From contig CAMUYR010000006.1 of NCBI GenBank assembly GCA_947164965.1, forward strand, positions 79,705 through 143,704: DNA of 64,000 nt. The letters are read 5' to 3'. How positions within the stretch are numbered: position 1 is the first letter of the stretch; each line of letters starts with the position of its first letter. Shown in pieces: positions 41,848 to 50,419 of this stretch. The position numbers and the translations under genes were made by a program. Source of the DNA: an uncultured Prevotella sp. (GTDB lineage: Bacteria; Bacteroidota; Bacteroidia; Bacteroidales; Bacteroidaceae). The notes beneath the pieces are model-generated. The model made no database searches. It saw only the letters and a program-made list of their open reading frames with translations, and was not told the DNA's origin.

Positions 41848-43812
41848 ATGGTAAAAGAAAAAATAGACTTCACTACCCAGCACAGACTCTTCTGGAGTCT
41901 GCTGCTGGTTCTCATGCTCGCTTATTGCCCTGCTTGGGGACAGTCGGTAGAGGAAGCTGACCGTGCATACAAGGATCTTATCACGATGCGCCAAGATACA
42001 TCCTTCACTAAGGATCAGATGTACAGCAAGGCGATGTATATCACCAAGATATACCAGCAGCATCTGCTCTCCACACCAAGTGGTGTCGAAGGCTTTACCA
42101 AGGCGCAGTCGATGCTGAAATCCCTCTACCCCTTCATCCGTTCTGGTGCCGGCTACTATTCGCAGTCCCATCAGGACTCTATCGCTGTCATCTACGCCCA
42201 GATGGCTGTCGACATAGCCATGATGAAAGAGATGGGCAGTCAGGGATTACGCAACACTCCCGACTATCCAAACTTCGTCTACTATGTGGCATCCCGCACT
42301 TATAACGCAGGGCAATACGAAGCAGCCATCAAGTATCTGAAGGAATATATGGATGTCACCGATCCCTCTATGCACCCCCGTGTGCTGGCTTATCTGAAGG
42401 AAGCTGAGCATCTCTTCACCCAGATGCAGAAGAGCAAGGCCCGCTTCCAGGACGTCAACAAGGGCGTGCCCGATTTCGATATCTTTGCCCGTGAGTCAAT
42501 CCAACAGGGTATGGACAAGTGGAAGCAGAAGGATCCCTACGAGACGGTAGCTGAATATAAGGAGCGCGTCAACGAAGAGACTGCCAAGAAGAAGCAGAAG
42601 GAGTTGCAGGACATCCTGATGGAAGAGTACGTGCAGCGCTTTGCCCACAAGATGACGATTACCGACATGCAGCTGAAGCCTTACGATGCCGACAACCAGT
42701 CGTTCCTCATCGGCTCGCCCTATGGCGACATCGTGCTCGTGGTACCACGTACCAACAACGAGGCTCGCGACTTTGCTGAGAGCTGGGCCGACATCAAGGT
42801 GTATAACCAGAATTTCGTCATTGCCAACAAGAAACTGGCTCTGGCTGGTCTCACCTTCTCTACCCCCGCTGGCAAGATTTACAACTACAACAACCAACAG
42901 GCCCTCGCTTATAACGAGACGCAGGTAGACGCTAACTTCACAGAAGACCTTGTCGACTATGGCAAGCTGGTCAACTCTGAAGGCAGCGAGTCGAAGGCTA
43001 AGATTGGCGTGAAGGAAGTAGCTGTTGGCGTTTCCGATGTCGACATCAACATTCCTGAGTATAAGAAGGTGAACGACAAAACGTTTGCAGTCATCATCTC
43101 CAACGAGAACTACACCCTTGTACCTCATGTTCCTATGGCTGGCAACGATGGTAACGTCTTCGCACAATACTGCCAGAAGTCACTGGGACTGCCCAAGGAG
43201 AATATCCTGCAGTATCCTGATGCCACCTATGGTAAAATGATTCGTGCCGTACAGGATATCAAGAACATCGCCGATGCCTATGATGGCATCCGCATCATCT
43301 TCTTCTATGCCGGTCACGGCATTCCCAACGAGTCAACGCGCGATGCCTTCCTGCTACCTATCGACGCTGATGGTGGAAGCACAGAGGTCTGCTATCCGCT
43401 GAAGAAGCTCTACAACGAACTCTCAGCTATGAAAGCAACCAGCGTAGTGGTGTTCCTCGATGCCTGCTTCAGTGGTACTACAGGCGAAGGCAAGTCACTC
43501 ATGGCGTCAGCACGTGGCGTAGCCCTCAAAGCCCGTCAGGAGAAGCCAACAGGCAATCTGGTAGTATTCTCTGCAGCCTCCGACGATGAGACTGCCTATC
43601 CTTATACCGATCGCGGACACGGCCTCTTCACCTATTTCCTACTGAAGAAACTGCAGGAGTCGAAGGGTAATACCACGTTAGGCGATCTGGGCGACTTCAT
43701 CACAGAGAATGTCAAGCAGAAGTCTGTGCTTATCAATCACAAGATCCAGACGCCCACCGTTTCCTACTCGAACGAATTGCAGAACAGTTGGCGAAAGCTG
43801 AAACTCAGATAA
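41848..43812 (+). CDS. secreted caspase-family (C14) protease
   Basis: A 654-residue protein with a signal peptide (LFWSLLLVLMLAYCPAWGQ). Residues 30-200 look like TPR-type helical repeats (YYVASRTYNAGQYEAAIKYL). The C-terminal caspase fold has the catalytic His in FFYAGHGIP near 490 and the catalytic Cys in VVFLDACFSG near 539, with FAVIISNENY as the first strand near 412. Both catalytic residues are intact, so it is probably an active Arg/Lys- or Asp-type cysteine protease, export to the periplasm being predicted. It ends a four-gene run and is followed by a strong terminator. Confidence 0.9.
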   Translation: MVKEKIDFTTQHRLFWSLLLVLMLAYCPAWGQSVEEADRAYKDLITMRQDTSFTKDQMYSKAMYITKIYQQHLLSTPSGVEGFTKAQSMLKSLYPFIRSGAGYYSQSHQDSIAVIYAQMAVDIAMMKEMGSQGLRNTPDYPNFVYYVASRTYNAGQYEAAIKYLKEYMDVTDPSMHPRVLAYLKEAEHLFTQMQKSKARFQDVNKGVPDFDIFARESIQQGMDKWKQKDPYETVAEYKERVNEETAKKKQKELQDILMEEYVQRFAHKMTITDMQLKPYDADNQSFLIGSPYGDIVLVVPRTNNEARDFAESWADIKVYNQNFVIANKKLALAGLTFSTPAGKIYNYNNQQALAYNETQVDANFTEDLVDYGKLVNSEGSESKAKIGVKEVAVGVSDVDINIPEYKKVNDKTFAVIISNENYTLVPHVPMAGNDGNVFAQYCQKSLGLPKENILQYPDATYGKMIRAVQDIKNIADAYDGIRIIFFYAGHGIPNESTRDAFLLPIDADGGSTEVCYPLKKLYNELSAMKATSVVVFLDACFSGTTGEGKSLMASARGVALKARQEKPTGNLVVFSAASDDETAYPYTDRGHGLFTYFLLKKLQESKGNTTLGDLGDFITENVKQKSVLINHKIQTPTVSYSNELQNSWRKLKLR

Positions 43813-43832
43813 CCCAATAAGACAACACAAGA

Positions 43833-43862
43833 AAAGCGGACCGCAGGGCCCGCTTTCTTTTT
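43833..43862 (+). terminator. Terminator after the caspase gene
   Basis: AAAGCGGACC, short loop, GGGCCCGCTTT and CTTTTTG. A closely similar hairpin lies at 48640-48668. Confidence 0.8.
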
Positions 43863-43883
43863 GTTAAAAGAATTAAAATCCAG

Positions 43884-43917
43884 TTTGGTTTCCACGTTCA
43901 AAAGCGTCTTATAGTTG
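43884..43917 (+). promoter_or_regulatory. Possible promoter of the ECF sigma operon
   Basis: TTTG at 43884-43887, 22 bases, TATAGTTG at 43910-43917, a one-base departure from TAnnTTTG. The departure could mean a dependence on the operon's own sigma factor. Confidence 0.4.
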
Positions 43918-43935
43918 TAAAGAGAACAAAAAAGA

Positions 43936-44427
43936 ATGAACAAAAGTGCATTTGAACATCAGGTCAGCTCATGGCGAATGAAAGCCGTTAAGGTGTGCAG
44001 GAGTTGTGGAGCCGACAATGAAGAAGCAGAAGACATAGCCCAAGAGGTGATGCTTCGCTTGTGGCAGATGCACGAAGAACTGGACAAATACCGGTCAGTA
44101 GAGGCCATCGTGACGTTAGCAGCCCGTCATCTGCTAAGAGACCACCAACGGCGACGAACGACAGAAACGCTTGACGAAGCCATCGTGACAAGCATCAGCA
44201 ATAGTCCACAAGAGACTTTGGAGATGAAAGAAGACGAAGAATGGCTGACGGAAAAGCTGCAACAGCTACCCACTACCCAACGTACCTTAATATATATGCG
44301 GCAGGTGGAACGGCGAAGTCACGAAGAGATAGCCTGTTTGCTGGGCATTGAGAAAACATCAGTTAGCACGCTGCTGGCACGGGCACGACGAACACTATTA
44401 GAAGAAATCAATCAAAGAAACAAATAA
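43936..44427 (+). CDS. ECF-type RNA polymerase sigma factor
   Basis: A 163-residue sigma-70 family factor with region 2 (NEEAEDIAQEVMLRLWQMHEE, residues 28-48) and region 4 (RRSHEEIACLLGIEKTSVST near 122-141, then LLARARRTLLEE). It is co-transcribed with a membrane protein whose start overlaps its stop by one base, a normal sigma/anti-sigma arrangement. Confidence 0.92.
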   Translation: MNKSAFEHQVSSWRMKAVKVCRSCGADNEEAEDIAQEVMLRLWQMHEELDKYRSVEAIVTLAARHLLRDHQRRRTTETLDEAIVTSISNSPQETLEMKEDEEWLTEKLQQLPTTQRTLIYMRQVERRSHEEIACLLGIEKTSVSTLLARARRTLLEEINQRNK

Positions 44428-45074
44428 TGATACACTACACAAAGGAATACATCGGACAACTGCTGGAGCGCTACATGGAAGGAACCTCTACGCTGGAAGA
44501 AGAAGACATCATTGCCGACTATCTGAAAGGCAATGACGTGCCTGAAGAGTGGCTGTCCTATCAGCAGATGTTCCAGGAGATAGACGACATGCGACCCAAG
44601 CAGCACAGCAAGCGCAGGATAGGTTGGAGCATAGCGGCTGCTATTGCCATCGCACTGGTTGCCTATGTATCAATTCTGTTGCAGCAAACGGCACAACAGC
44701 CCGCAGCTCCTCTGATTGCCAAAACCGACTCAACAAGCATGAAGCAAGAGACTGTCATTGAGAAAGCCAAGCCTGATACAGTTCAAGAGCAACCTTGGCA
44801 AGTACAGCCGGCAAAGCCCTTAAAGCGCAGCAGAAGGAAACCGCAACCGACTATTAACGACGACCTCAAGGCATCCATTCTTATGGCTGAGGCGGAGCGC
44901 AAGCAACGAGAGGCGGAACAGCAATTAATGGAAATGGAGATGCAGCTGCAACAGGAAGAAATGCTGGCCATCAAGCTCCAGATGGAGGCTTTGGGCTATG
45001 TAGCAGTGAGACATGAAGACGGTACCATCTATTATATTAACGAAAACGAAAAAGATATAGCTTATGAAGAATAG
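44427..45074 (+). CDS. anti-sigma-like single-pass membrane protein
   Basis: A 215-residue protein with a cytoplasmic N-terminal helical region (residues 1-68), one transmembrane segment (SIAAAIAIALVAYVSILL, about 72-90) and a periplasmic part that is proline/lysine-rich and then a Q/E-rich coiled coil (QREAEQQLMEMEMQLQQEEM). Overlap with the sigma gene and the topology suggest an anti-sigma factor, but no standard anti-sigma motif (such as HxxxCxxC) is present. Confidence 0.75.
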   Translation: MIHYTKEYIGQLLERYMEGTSTLEEEDIIADYLKGNDVPEEWLSYQQMFQEIDDMRPKQHSKRRIGWSIAAAIAIALVAYVSILLQQTAQQPAAPLIAKTDSTSMKQETVIEKAKPDTVQEQPWQVQPAKPLKRSRRKPQPTINDDLKASILMAEAERKQREAEQQLMEMEMQLQQEEMLAIKLQMEALGYVAVRHEDGTIYYINENEKDIAYEE

Positions 45075-45915
45075 ACAAATCATAGCGGCTGGCATCATGC
45101 TGATGCTTCCGCTGGCCATACAGGCTCAGGAAAACATCAAGAAGGCCTTCGACGTCTTGATTAACGACGACAAGGCCAACGTCTCTACGACCCACAAACT
45201 GAACAAAGATCCGAAGACGGGCAAGAAAGAGGGGCAGTTGGATGTGTATGAGTTTACCATCCCTCTGTTCAAGAAATTATTGGTAACTAACATTGAAAGT
45301 GCTTTCGAGAAAGACCAAGACAAGGCCTATAGCATCAACAGCGGAAGTCCGAACAAAAGCGGTTATGCCTATGAGTCGATTGCCGTTGGCGGCGGTTCGT
45401 CCTACATGTTAGGCAACATCAAGGGCTCGCGCTATATTTTTGCCGCCTTTATCGACCCACAGGATAAAGAGAAGAACCACCGCTATCTCTATGCGATGGA
45501 ATGGAAAGAGGGAGAAAGCGAGATTGAGGGCAAACTGGTCATCACATACGCCACGACGGCACAATTCAGATCCAAGCAGTTCTTGAATAATGCTGAAGAC
45601 TTGGTAAACAAGCTCTCAAAAAGGTCATCCGTCACCACTGATAAAAAGATCGACATTAGCTTGGATCAGATAAATCGTGGCGCTCATCTCTGGCTGGGGA
45701 AATTCCATATGTATAAGAAATGGTTTCTTGAAGATGACACAGAGTGGAGTAATAAGCAGGCTATTAATATTTATGAGCTGTGCAAAGATGTGTCGCCCCT
45801 GAATGCTGAAGAGAAAAAGCTGATTATTGGCGAGATACAGAAACTGAGAAAGAAAACAAACGACGAGCTGATACAGAAGATGTTCGACATGAGCATCGAG
45901 AAGCTCAAGAAATAA
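45064..45915 (+). CDS. unknown secreted protein of the ECF operon
   Basis: A 283-residue protein with signal peptide AAGIMLMLPLAIQAQ. I do not recognise a family. The N-terminal half is beta-rich (LDVYEFTIPLFKKLL, VGGGSSYMLGNIKG), the C-terminal half helical and lysine-rich. It overlaps the anti-sigma-like gene by 11 bases and precedes the barrel gene by 7 bases, so it is part of a four-gene envelope-response operon. Confidence 0.75.
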   Translation: MKNRQIIAAGIMLMLPLAIQAQENIKKAFDVLINDDKANVSTTHKLNKDPKTGKKEGQLDVYEFTIPLFKKLLVTNIESAFEKDQDKAYSINSGSPNKSGYAYESIAVGGGSSYMLGNIKGSRYIFAAFIDPQDKEKNHRYLYAMEWKEGESEIEGKLVITYATTAQFRSKQFLNNAEDLVNKLSKRSSVTTDKKIDISLDQINRGAHLWLGKFHMYKKWFLEDDTEWSNKQAINIYELCKDVSPLNAEEKKLIIGEIQKLRKKTNDELIQKMFDMSIEKLKK

Positions 45916-45922
45916 TCCCGTT

Positions 45923-48121
45923 ATGAACATACTGAAAACCAGCGTACTTTCGCTCCTCATGGTGGCGAAAGCAGGGATCGCTATGTCCCAGAACGATAGC
46001 ATTGCCAGCAACGACTCCATCACCTGGAACAAGGAACTGGACGGTATAGAGGTGAAGGCGCAGCGCCAGCTGATTAAGCAGGAGATAGACCGCATAGGCT
46101 ACGATGTTCAGGCCGACGAGGAATCGAAAACGCTTACAGTCATTGACATGTTAAGGAAAGTACCTATGGTAACCGTTGACGGAGAAGGCAACATCAGCGT
46201 GAAGGGCAACAGCGACTTCAAGATATACAAAAACGGGCACTACGATCCCAACCTGTCGAAGAATGCCAAAGAGATACTGAAGGCTATGCCAGCATCGATG
46301 GTCAAGTGCATTGAGGTGATTACCGACCCTGGAGCTCGCGAAGATGCCGAAGGTGTAGACGCTGTACTGAACATTGTGATGAAAGAAACCTGCAAGATGC
46401 AAGGTGTGACAGGAAGTGTGTCTACGGCGTACAACACACTCAACCGTACAGATATCGATGCATCTATCACAGCCCAGATAGACAAGCTGATGGTTTCTGC
46501 CGATTACGGATACTTCAGACAGGCAAGACGTCAGATGCATTGGACGCAAGAGAACACCAGCACCTATAAAGATACTGGCAACACGATGAACAAATCATCA
46601 GACCAGACACAACCAGGCAATGTGCACTATGCTAATATCAATGCCAGTTATGACATCGATTCGCTGAACCTGCTGTCGGCCTCATTTGGCGGCTATTACT
46701 GCGACTTAAGGCAGGAAGGGTATATCCGCACAACGCTGACAGCGCCCTCTGGAGAGATTCTGCAAAGCTATCTGGGCACATTCCAAACACCAGACAAAAC
46801 CTCTTACCAATCGTGGAACGGACGATTGGACTTTGAACATAAGACGCGACGAAAGGGCGAGCGACTGACTCTCTCGTATATGCTCGCCCTGACTCGCAAT
46901 CACGGAGGACTGGAACACCGGTATTCAGAAAAGTATCATGCTCCGTTCAACTATACCGGCAAGATGATGACTGACAGTGAACGGTTCTTGGAACATACCT
47001 TCCAGATAGACTGGCTTCGCCCATTGGGTAAAGGTCATCAAGTGGAGATAGGTGCCAAGTATATCAATCGCAACAACCAGAGCGATGCCGTTCAGACGTT
47101 TTATGGCACCGACAACCAGCTGACAGATGAGTTTGAACATACCACCAGCGTATTGGCAGGCTATGCGGACTATCAATATAAAAAAGACCGATGGTCGGCA
47201 CGAGCAGGGCTGCGCTATGAATACAGCTACATGAAGGGCAGCTACCCTGACGGGAAGGGTGAGCCATTCCACAAGCACCTGAGCGATTGGGTGCCTCAAG
47301 CCAGCATCAGATATCAGATGACGGATGCACAATCGCTGAAGCTAAGCTACACTACCAGCATCTCCCGTCCTGGCATCTCCTATCTGAACCCGATGGCATA
47401 CACGTTGCCAGCCTCCGTACAGACAGGTAACAGCCATCTGTCAAGTGCCCACTCACAGCGCATCAGCCTGAACTATTCATATATCGGAAATAAGATCACT
47501 CTCCAGCTATCGCCCAGCTATAGTTTCTGTTCGGAAGGTATCGCAACGGTACAGACAGCACAAGGCAACGTGGTATACAGAACCTACGACAACATCCTGC
47601 AACGCAGAATTTTCTCGTTCAGTCAGTATATGCAATGGCAGCCCTTTAAGGGTACAACCATCATTGTGAACAACACCTTATATTATATGCACTACGGCAA
47701 TCCTGAACAGGCGCTCAGCAATCATGGATGGTGTGACTATCTGTATGCCAGCCTGTCGCAACAGCTGCCTTGGAAATTGCGTCTGTCGCTGAGCGGAAGT
47801 ACCGACATTGGCAGAGAACCTTCAGGCGTTTATGCTGTAGACTATCCTTGGAACTTATGCTACGCCAGCCTGCAGCGCTCGTTCCTCAAGGACAACAGAC
47901 TCACCGTGAGTATCAGCATCCGCAATCCTTATAAGAAATTCATCCATACACGCACTGAAACAATTCATGGCGACTTCTTGCAATCGTCAAACCTATGGCA
48001 ACGCACTCGCAGCATCGGCCTCTCCGTCTCTTATCGCTTCGGTTCGCTGAAAGCCAGCGTCAAGAAGGCGGCAACGAGCATTACCAACGACGACATGGTG
48101 GGAGGTATTTCAAAGGGATAG
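45923..48121 (+). CDS. TonB-receptor-like outer-membrane beta-barrel protein
   Basis: A 732-residue outer-membrane protein with a signal peptide ending AMSQN. Residues 40-150 form a TonB-receptor plug-like domain (DMLRKVPMVTVDGEGNISVKG, with KAMPASMVKCIEVITDPG), followed by a barrel of the OMP_b-brl_3 type (SLNLLSASFGGYY, SYTTSISRPGISYLNPMAYT, LSVSYRFGSLK). It lacks the usual N-terminal carboxypeptidase-regulatory domain. No SusD gene follows, so it is not a normal SusC/D system. It may be the regulated output of the sigma operon. Confidence 0.85.
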   Translation: MNILKTSVLSLLMVAKAGIAMSQNDSIASNDSITWNKELDGIEVKAQRQLIKQEIDRIGYDVQADEESKTLTVIDMLRKVPMVTVDGEGNISVKGNSDFKIYKNGHYDPNLSKNAKEILKAMPASMVKCIEVITDPGAREDAEGVDAVLNIVMKETCKMQGVTGSVSTAYNTLNRTDIDASITAQIDKLMVSADYGYFRQARRQMHWTQENTSTYKDTGNTMNKSSDQTQPGNVHYANINASYDIDSLNLLSASFGGYYCDLRQEGYIRTTLTAPSGEILQSYLGTFQTPDKTSYQSWNGRLDFEHKTRRKGERLTLSYMLALTRNHGGLEHRYSEKYHAPFNYTGKMMTDSERFLEHTFQIDWLRPLGKGHQVEIGAKYINRNNQSDAVQTFYGTDNQLTDEFEHTTSVLAGYADYQYKKDRWSARAGLRYEYSYMKGSYPDGKGEPFHKHLSDWVPQASIRYQMTDAQSLKLSYTTSISRPGISYLNPMAYTLPASVQTGNSHLSSAHSQRISLNYSYIGNKITLQLSPSYSFCSEGIATVQTAQGNVVYRTYDNILQRRIFSFSQYMQWQPFKGTTIIVNNTLYYMHYGNPEQALSNHGWCDYLYASLSQQLPWKLRLSLSGSTDIGREPSGVYAVDYPWNLCYASLQRSFLKDNRLTVSISIRNPYKKFIHTRTETIHGDFLQSSNLWQRTRSIGLSVSYRFGSLKASVKKAATSITNDDMVGGISKG

Positions 48122-48174
48122 GTTATTTGTAGAGAGAGACCGATGAAAAAAAATGGAGGGTGCTTTAAACCTTT

Positions 48175-48182
48175 TACATTTG
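48175..48182 (+). promoter_or_regulatory. -7 element of the small secreted protein gene
   Basis: TACATTTG, 78 bases before the ATG. Confidence 0.45.
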
Positions 48183-48204
48183 CCATCGTCAAAGAATCAG
48201 AAAT

Positions 48205-48247
48205 CAGGATAACATTCAGGATAACAATTTAAATAAACAGGATAACA
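48205..48247. repeat. Three CAGGATAACA repeats in the 5' leader
   Basis: CAGGATAACA at 48205-48214, 48217-48226 and 48238-48247, within the presumed untranslated leader of the 119-residue gene. Confidence 0.75.
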
Positions 48248-48259
48248 AATTAAAAAGTA

Positions 48260-48619
48260 ATGACAATGAAAAAGATTGTATTAACATTAGTTGCCGCGAT
48301 GGCATTTACGTTTAGCTTTGCAAAGAGTGATCAAGCTGACAAGCGTTTTGACATGAATTGTGACATCTACCGCCTAGCCGTCGTACTCGACTTGGACGAT
48401 CGTCAGATGGACGCAGTAGAAGAAAATCTGGAAATCTTCAGCAACGAGATGAAGTCGCTGGCTACACTGAAGGGTCCACAGTTAAGATTCAAGATTCATC
48501 AGGCAGTCGTGAAGGATGCAAGACAGATGAGACAGGTGCTTAACGACAAGCAATTCCACGACTACATGCGCATCTTAGGAGTGACGCTTCGTAACAGAAA
48601 TCTCTTAGCAAGGTGGTAA
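48260..48619 (+). CDS. small secreted helical protein
   Basis: A 119-residue protein with signal peptide KKIVLTLVAAMAFTFSFAK. The mature part is helical and charged; the segment VLNDKQFHDYMRILGVTLRNR resembles Spy/CpxP-like periplasmic proteins, but the match is weak. It stands alone after the sigma/barrel operon and may belong to the same stress response. A start two codons in (48266) is also possible. Confidence 0.65.
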   Translation: MTMKKIVLTLVAAMAFTFSFAKSDQADKRFDMNCDIYRLAVVLDLDDRQMDAVEENLEIFSNEMKSLATLKGPQLRFKIHQAVVKDARQMRQVLNDKQFHDYMRILGVTLRNRNLLARW

Positions 48620-48639
48620 AGCAACCACAAAACGAAAAG

Positions 48640-48668
48640 AAAGCGGGCCGCAGGGTCCGCTTTTCTTT
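48640..48668 (+). terminator. Terminator after the small secreted protein gene
   Basis: AAGCGGGCC, loop, GGTCCGCTT and TTCTTTT, nearly identical to the hairpin at 43833-43862. Confidence 0.8.
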
Positions 48669-48701
48669 TGCTCCATCCGGTAGCAGTAATCTTGAGAAGT
48701 G

Positions 48702-48755
48702 GCACTAAAAAGGTTGAGAGAACGTACTAAAGAGGTTGGAAGGCCGTACTTAAAG
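48702..48755. repeat. Degenerate 22-23-bp repeats downstream of the terminator
   Basis: GCACTAAAAAGGTTGAGAGAAC, GTACTAAAGAGGTTGGAAGGCC and GTACTTAAAG follow one another with about 22-base period. This and the next array fill the 315-base gap before the HU-like gene; no gene is seen. Confidence 0.6.
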
Positions 48756-48764
48756 TTCGTTCGT

Positions 48765-48833
48765 CGTCGATGAACGACAATTCACCGTCGATGAACGAGA
48801 ATTCATCGTCGACGAACGAGAATTCATCGTCGA
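48765..48833. repeat. 21-bp palindromic tandem repeats (operator-like)
   Basis: Three units of 21 bases (48765-48785, 48786-48806, 48807-48827) of the form CGTCGATGAACGAGAATTCAT plus a partial fourth. The junctions make the palindrome TTCATCG-T-CGATGAA. The array ends four bases before the -33 box of the HU-like gene. Confidence 0.9.
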
Positions 48834-48836
48834 AGA

Positions 48837-48868
48837 TTTGAGTTTTTCAAACTTTTTGCTTACCTTTG
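48837..48868 (+). promoter_or_regulatory. Promoter of the HU-like gene
   Basis: TTTG at 48837-48840, 20 bases, TACCTTTG at 48861-48868; the ATG is at 48935. Confidence 0.75.
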
Positions 48869-48934
48869 CACTAGAAACAAGGACACAAATAGTCCGCAAA
48901 CATCATTTAACAACCCTAAAATCAATTAGTTAAC

Positions 48935-49561
48935 ATGTATGCCAAGTATATTAAAAAGGAAATAGCCGACCTGAACGGAACGGGACAGACGCAGGCTTAT
49001 TACAAGATGAAGACGCAGGCCATGGGTCACGACGACTTTATTGACCTTTGCTGTCGGGAGGGAGCAATGCCTAGAGACGCCATTCTGGGTGTACTGACAC
49101 TGATTCATGAGAAGCTGGCACTCAGCATGGCTGAAGGATACTCCGTGAAGATTGACGGTCTTGGCACTTTCTCGGCCAAGCTGGGTATGAGGGACGGCGT
49201 GCTGCCCGATGCCTTCGAACCAGGCGAAACCAAACATAACGTAAAAGCCATTAAGGTGACAGGCGTATCGTACAGACCAGACAACGAGCTGATAGCCGAC
49301 ACCGCCAGAAAATGCCATCTGGTGAAGGACGGCGAAAGCCGTATCAAGAAGCCTCAAACCACACTGGAAGAACGCACGGCGATGGCCAGAAAATATCTGG
49401 AACGGACGCCCATGATGAGAGTGATGGACTATGCAATGCTGACAGGACTCTCGCGAACAACCGCATCGATGGAACTACGCAAGATTGCTTCCGACCCCAA
49501 CTCAGGTATTATATCGTTAGGCCAGAACAGCCAGAAATACTACACATTGCGCTTGAAATAA
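48935..49561 (+). CDS. HU-family (HU-like) DNA-binding protein with C-terminal extension
   Basis: A 208-residue protein. Residues 1-125 follow the Bacteroidota HU-like pattern (FIDLCCREGAMPRDAILGVL, VKIDGLGTFSAKLG, VKAIKVTGVSYRPD). The C-terminal 60 residues (RTPMMRVMDYAMLTGLSRTTA, then YYTLRL) look like a small winged-helix-type domain. It should bind DNA; palindromic tandem repeats lie directly upstream of its promoter. Longer than classical HU (about 90 residues). Confidence 0.85.
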   Translation: MYAKYIKKEIADLNGTGQTQAYYKMKTQAMGHDDFIDLCCREGAMPRDAILGVLTLIHEKLALSMAEGYSVKIDGLGTFSAKLGMRDGVLPDAFEPGETKHNVKAIKVTGVSYRPDNELIADTARKCHLVKDGESRIKKPQTTLEERTAMARKYLERTPMMRVMDYAMLTGLSRTTASMELRKIASDPNSGIISLGQNSQKYYTLRLK

Positions 49562-49564
49562 AAG

Positions 49565-49598
49565 AATCGGGCTCACCAAACGGTGAACCCGATTATCT
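49565..49598. terminator. Bidirectional terminator between HU-like gene and convergent gene
   Basis: AATCGGGCTCACC, AAAC loop, GGTGAACCCGATT with one mismatch and T-rich sequence following on the plus strand. Confidence 0.75.
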
Positions 49599-49614
49599 TT
49601 TACTTTCACTTCGC

Positions 49615-50388
49615 TCACTTAACCACAATCTTCTTTCCATTCTGAATGCGGATGCCCTTAGAGGTGTTGGTCACCTTACGGCCCTGCAGGTCGTAGTTGT
49701 CAGCACTGGCAGCCTTTTCACGAACAGTATTGCTGATGGCTGTCACGTCTGACTTGGCGACGTGTTTAATTTCCAACTTAGTGGCAGTAGATGTCTGCAT
49801 ATCCCAAGTAAAACCACAACGGGTAGGCAGGAAGTTCTTGTCGGCATTGGTACGAACAAGGACGCTCTCCAGCGGTGTGACATTCTGCTTGGCAGGAATA
49901 CCGTAACGACCCTCCTTAACCATGTTCTCCCAGCTACTGCCGAAGGTCACCATATTGCCTTTGTTGTCGCTCATGCGGACAGCCTTGAGCTCTGAGTCGA
50001 AGCTGAGCGCCTCGGTATTTTTCACCCGCAGATATTGCGATGTGGGCGAATAAATAAGGTAAGGCATGCCTGCGGTGATGCCCTCAGAGGTGCAGTCGAC
50101 GAAGAGAAGGTTCAGCGTCTCGCCGTGCTGCTGGATGGCAGCCAGTCGCTCAACCCTGAGGTCCTTAGCCACTTCAGCCACTTGTTCGGCTGTCAGCGAG
50201 AAAGGCAGGCAGAGGGTGTTGTAACCAGCAAAGAAGTAGCGGTTCAGCTGTACGGTCTGCTCGCTACTCTGCATCAGTTCCATGTCCAGTTTGTTGCTGC
50301 TGGCATAGATATTCTTCACTCTGTTTTGTGCAACAGCCACAGTCGAAAGGGCCATTGTCAACGTCATTGCAAGTAGTAATTTCTTCAT
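49615..50388 (-). CDS. secreted protein with sorting-like C-terminal tail
   Basis: A 257-residue protein with a signal peptide (LLLAMTLTMALSTVAVAQ). The body contains beta-rich repeats of the type found in Prevotella surface proteins (FFAGYNTLCLPFSLTAEQV). The last 30 residues, SADNYDLQGRKV and GIRIQNGKKIVVK, match the frequent C-terminal tail 'Y-x-L-x-G-[RQ]-x-V ... GI-x-I-x-NGKK' of Prevotella exported proteins, akin to sorting domains. Function of the body is unknown. The promoter is on the minus strand at 50420-50427. Confidence 0.75.
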   Translation of the reverse strand: MKKLLLAMTLTMALSTVAVAQNRVKNIYASSNKLDMELMQSSEQTVQLNRYFFAGYNTLCLPFSLTAEQVAEVAKDLRVERLAAIQQHGETLNLLFVDCTSEGITAGMPYLIYSPTSQYLRVKNTEALSFDSELKAVRMSDNKGNMVTFGSSWENMVKEGRYGIPAKQNVTPLESVLVRTNADKNFLPTRCGFTWDMQTSTATKLEIKHVAKSDVTAISNTVREKAASADNYDLQGRKVTNTSKGIRIQNGKKIVVK

Positions 50389-50419
50389 ACGCTATTGGTT
50401 TAAAATGTTTAGTCTGTTG

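Noticed and set aside
45923-48121. SusC-type polysaccharide utilisation receptor
   Set aside because: No SusD gene, no carboxypeptidase-regulatory N-terminal domain and no glycoside hydrolases nearby; it is better called a TonB-plug/OMP_b-brl_3-like barrel.
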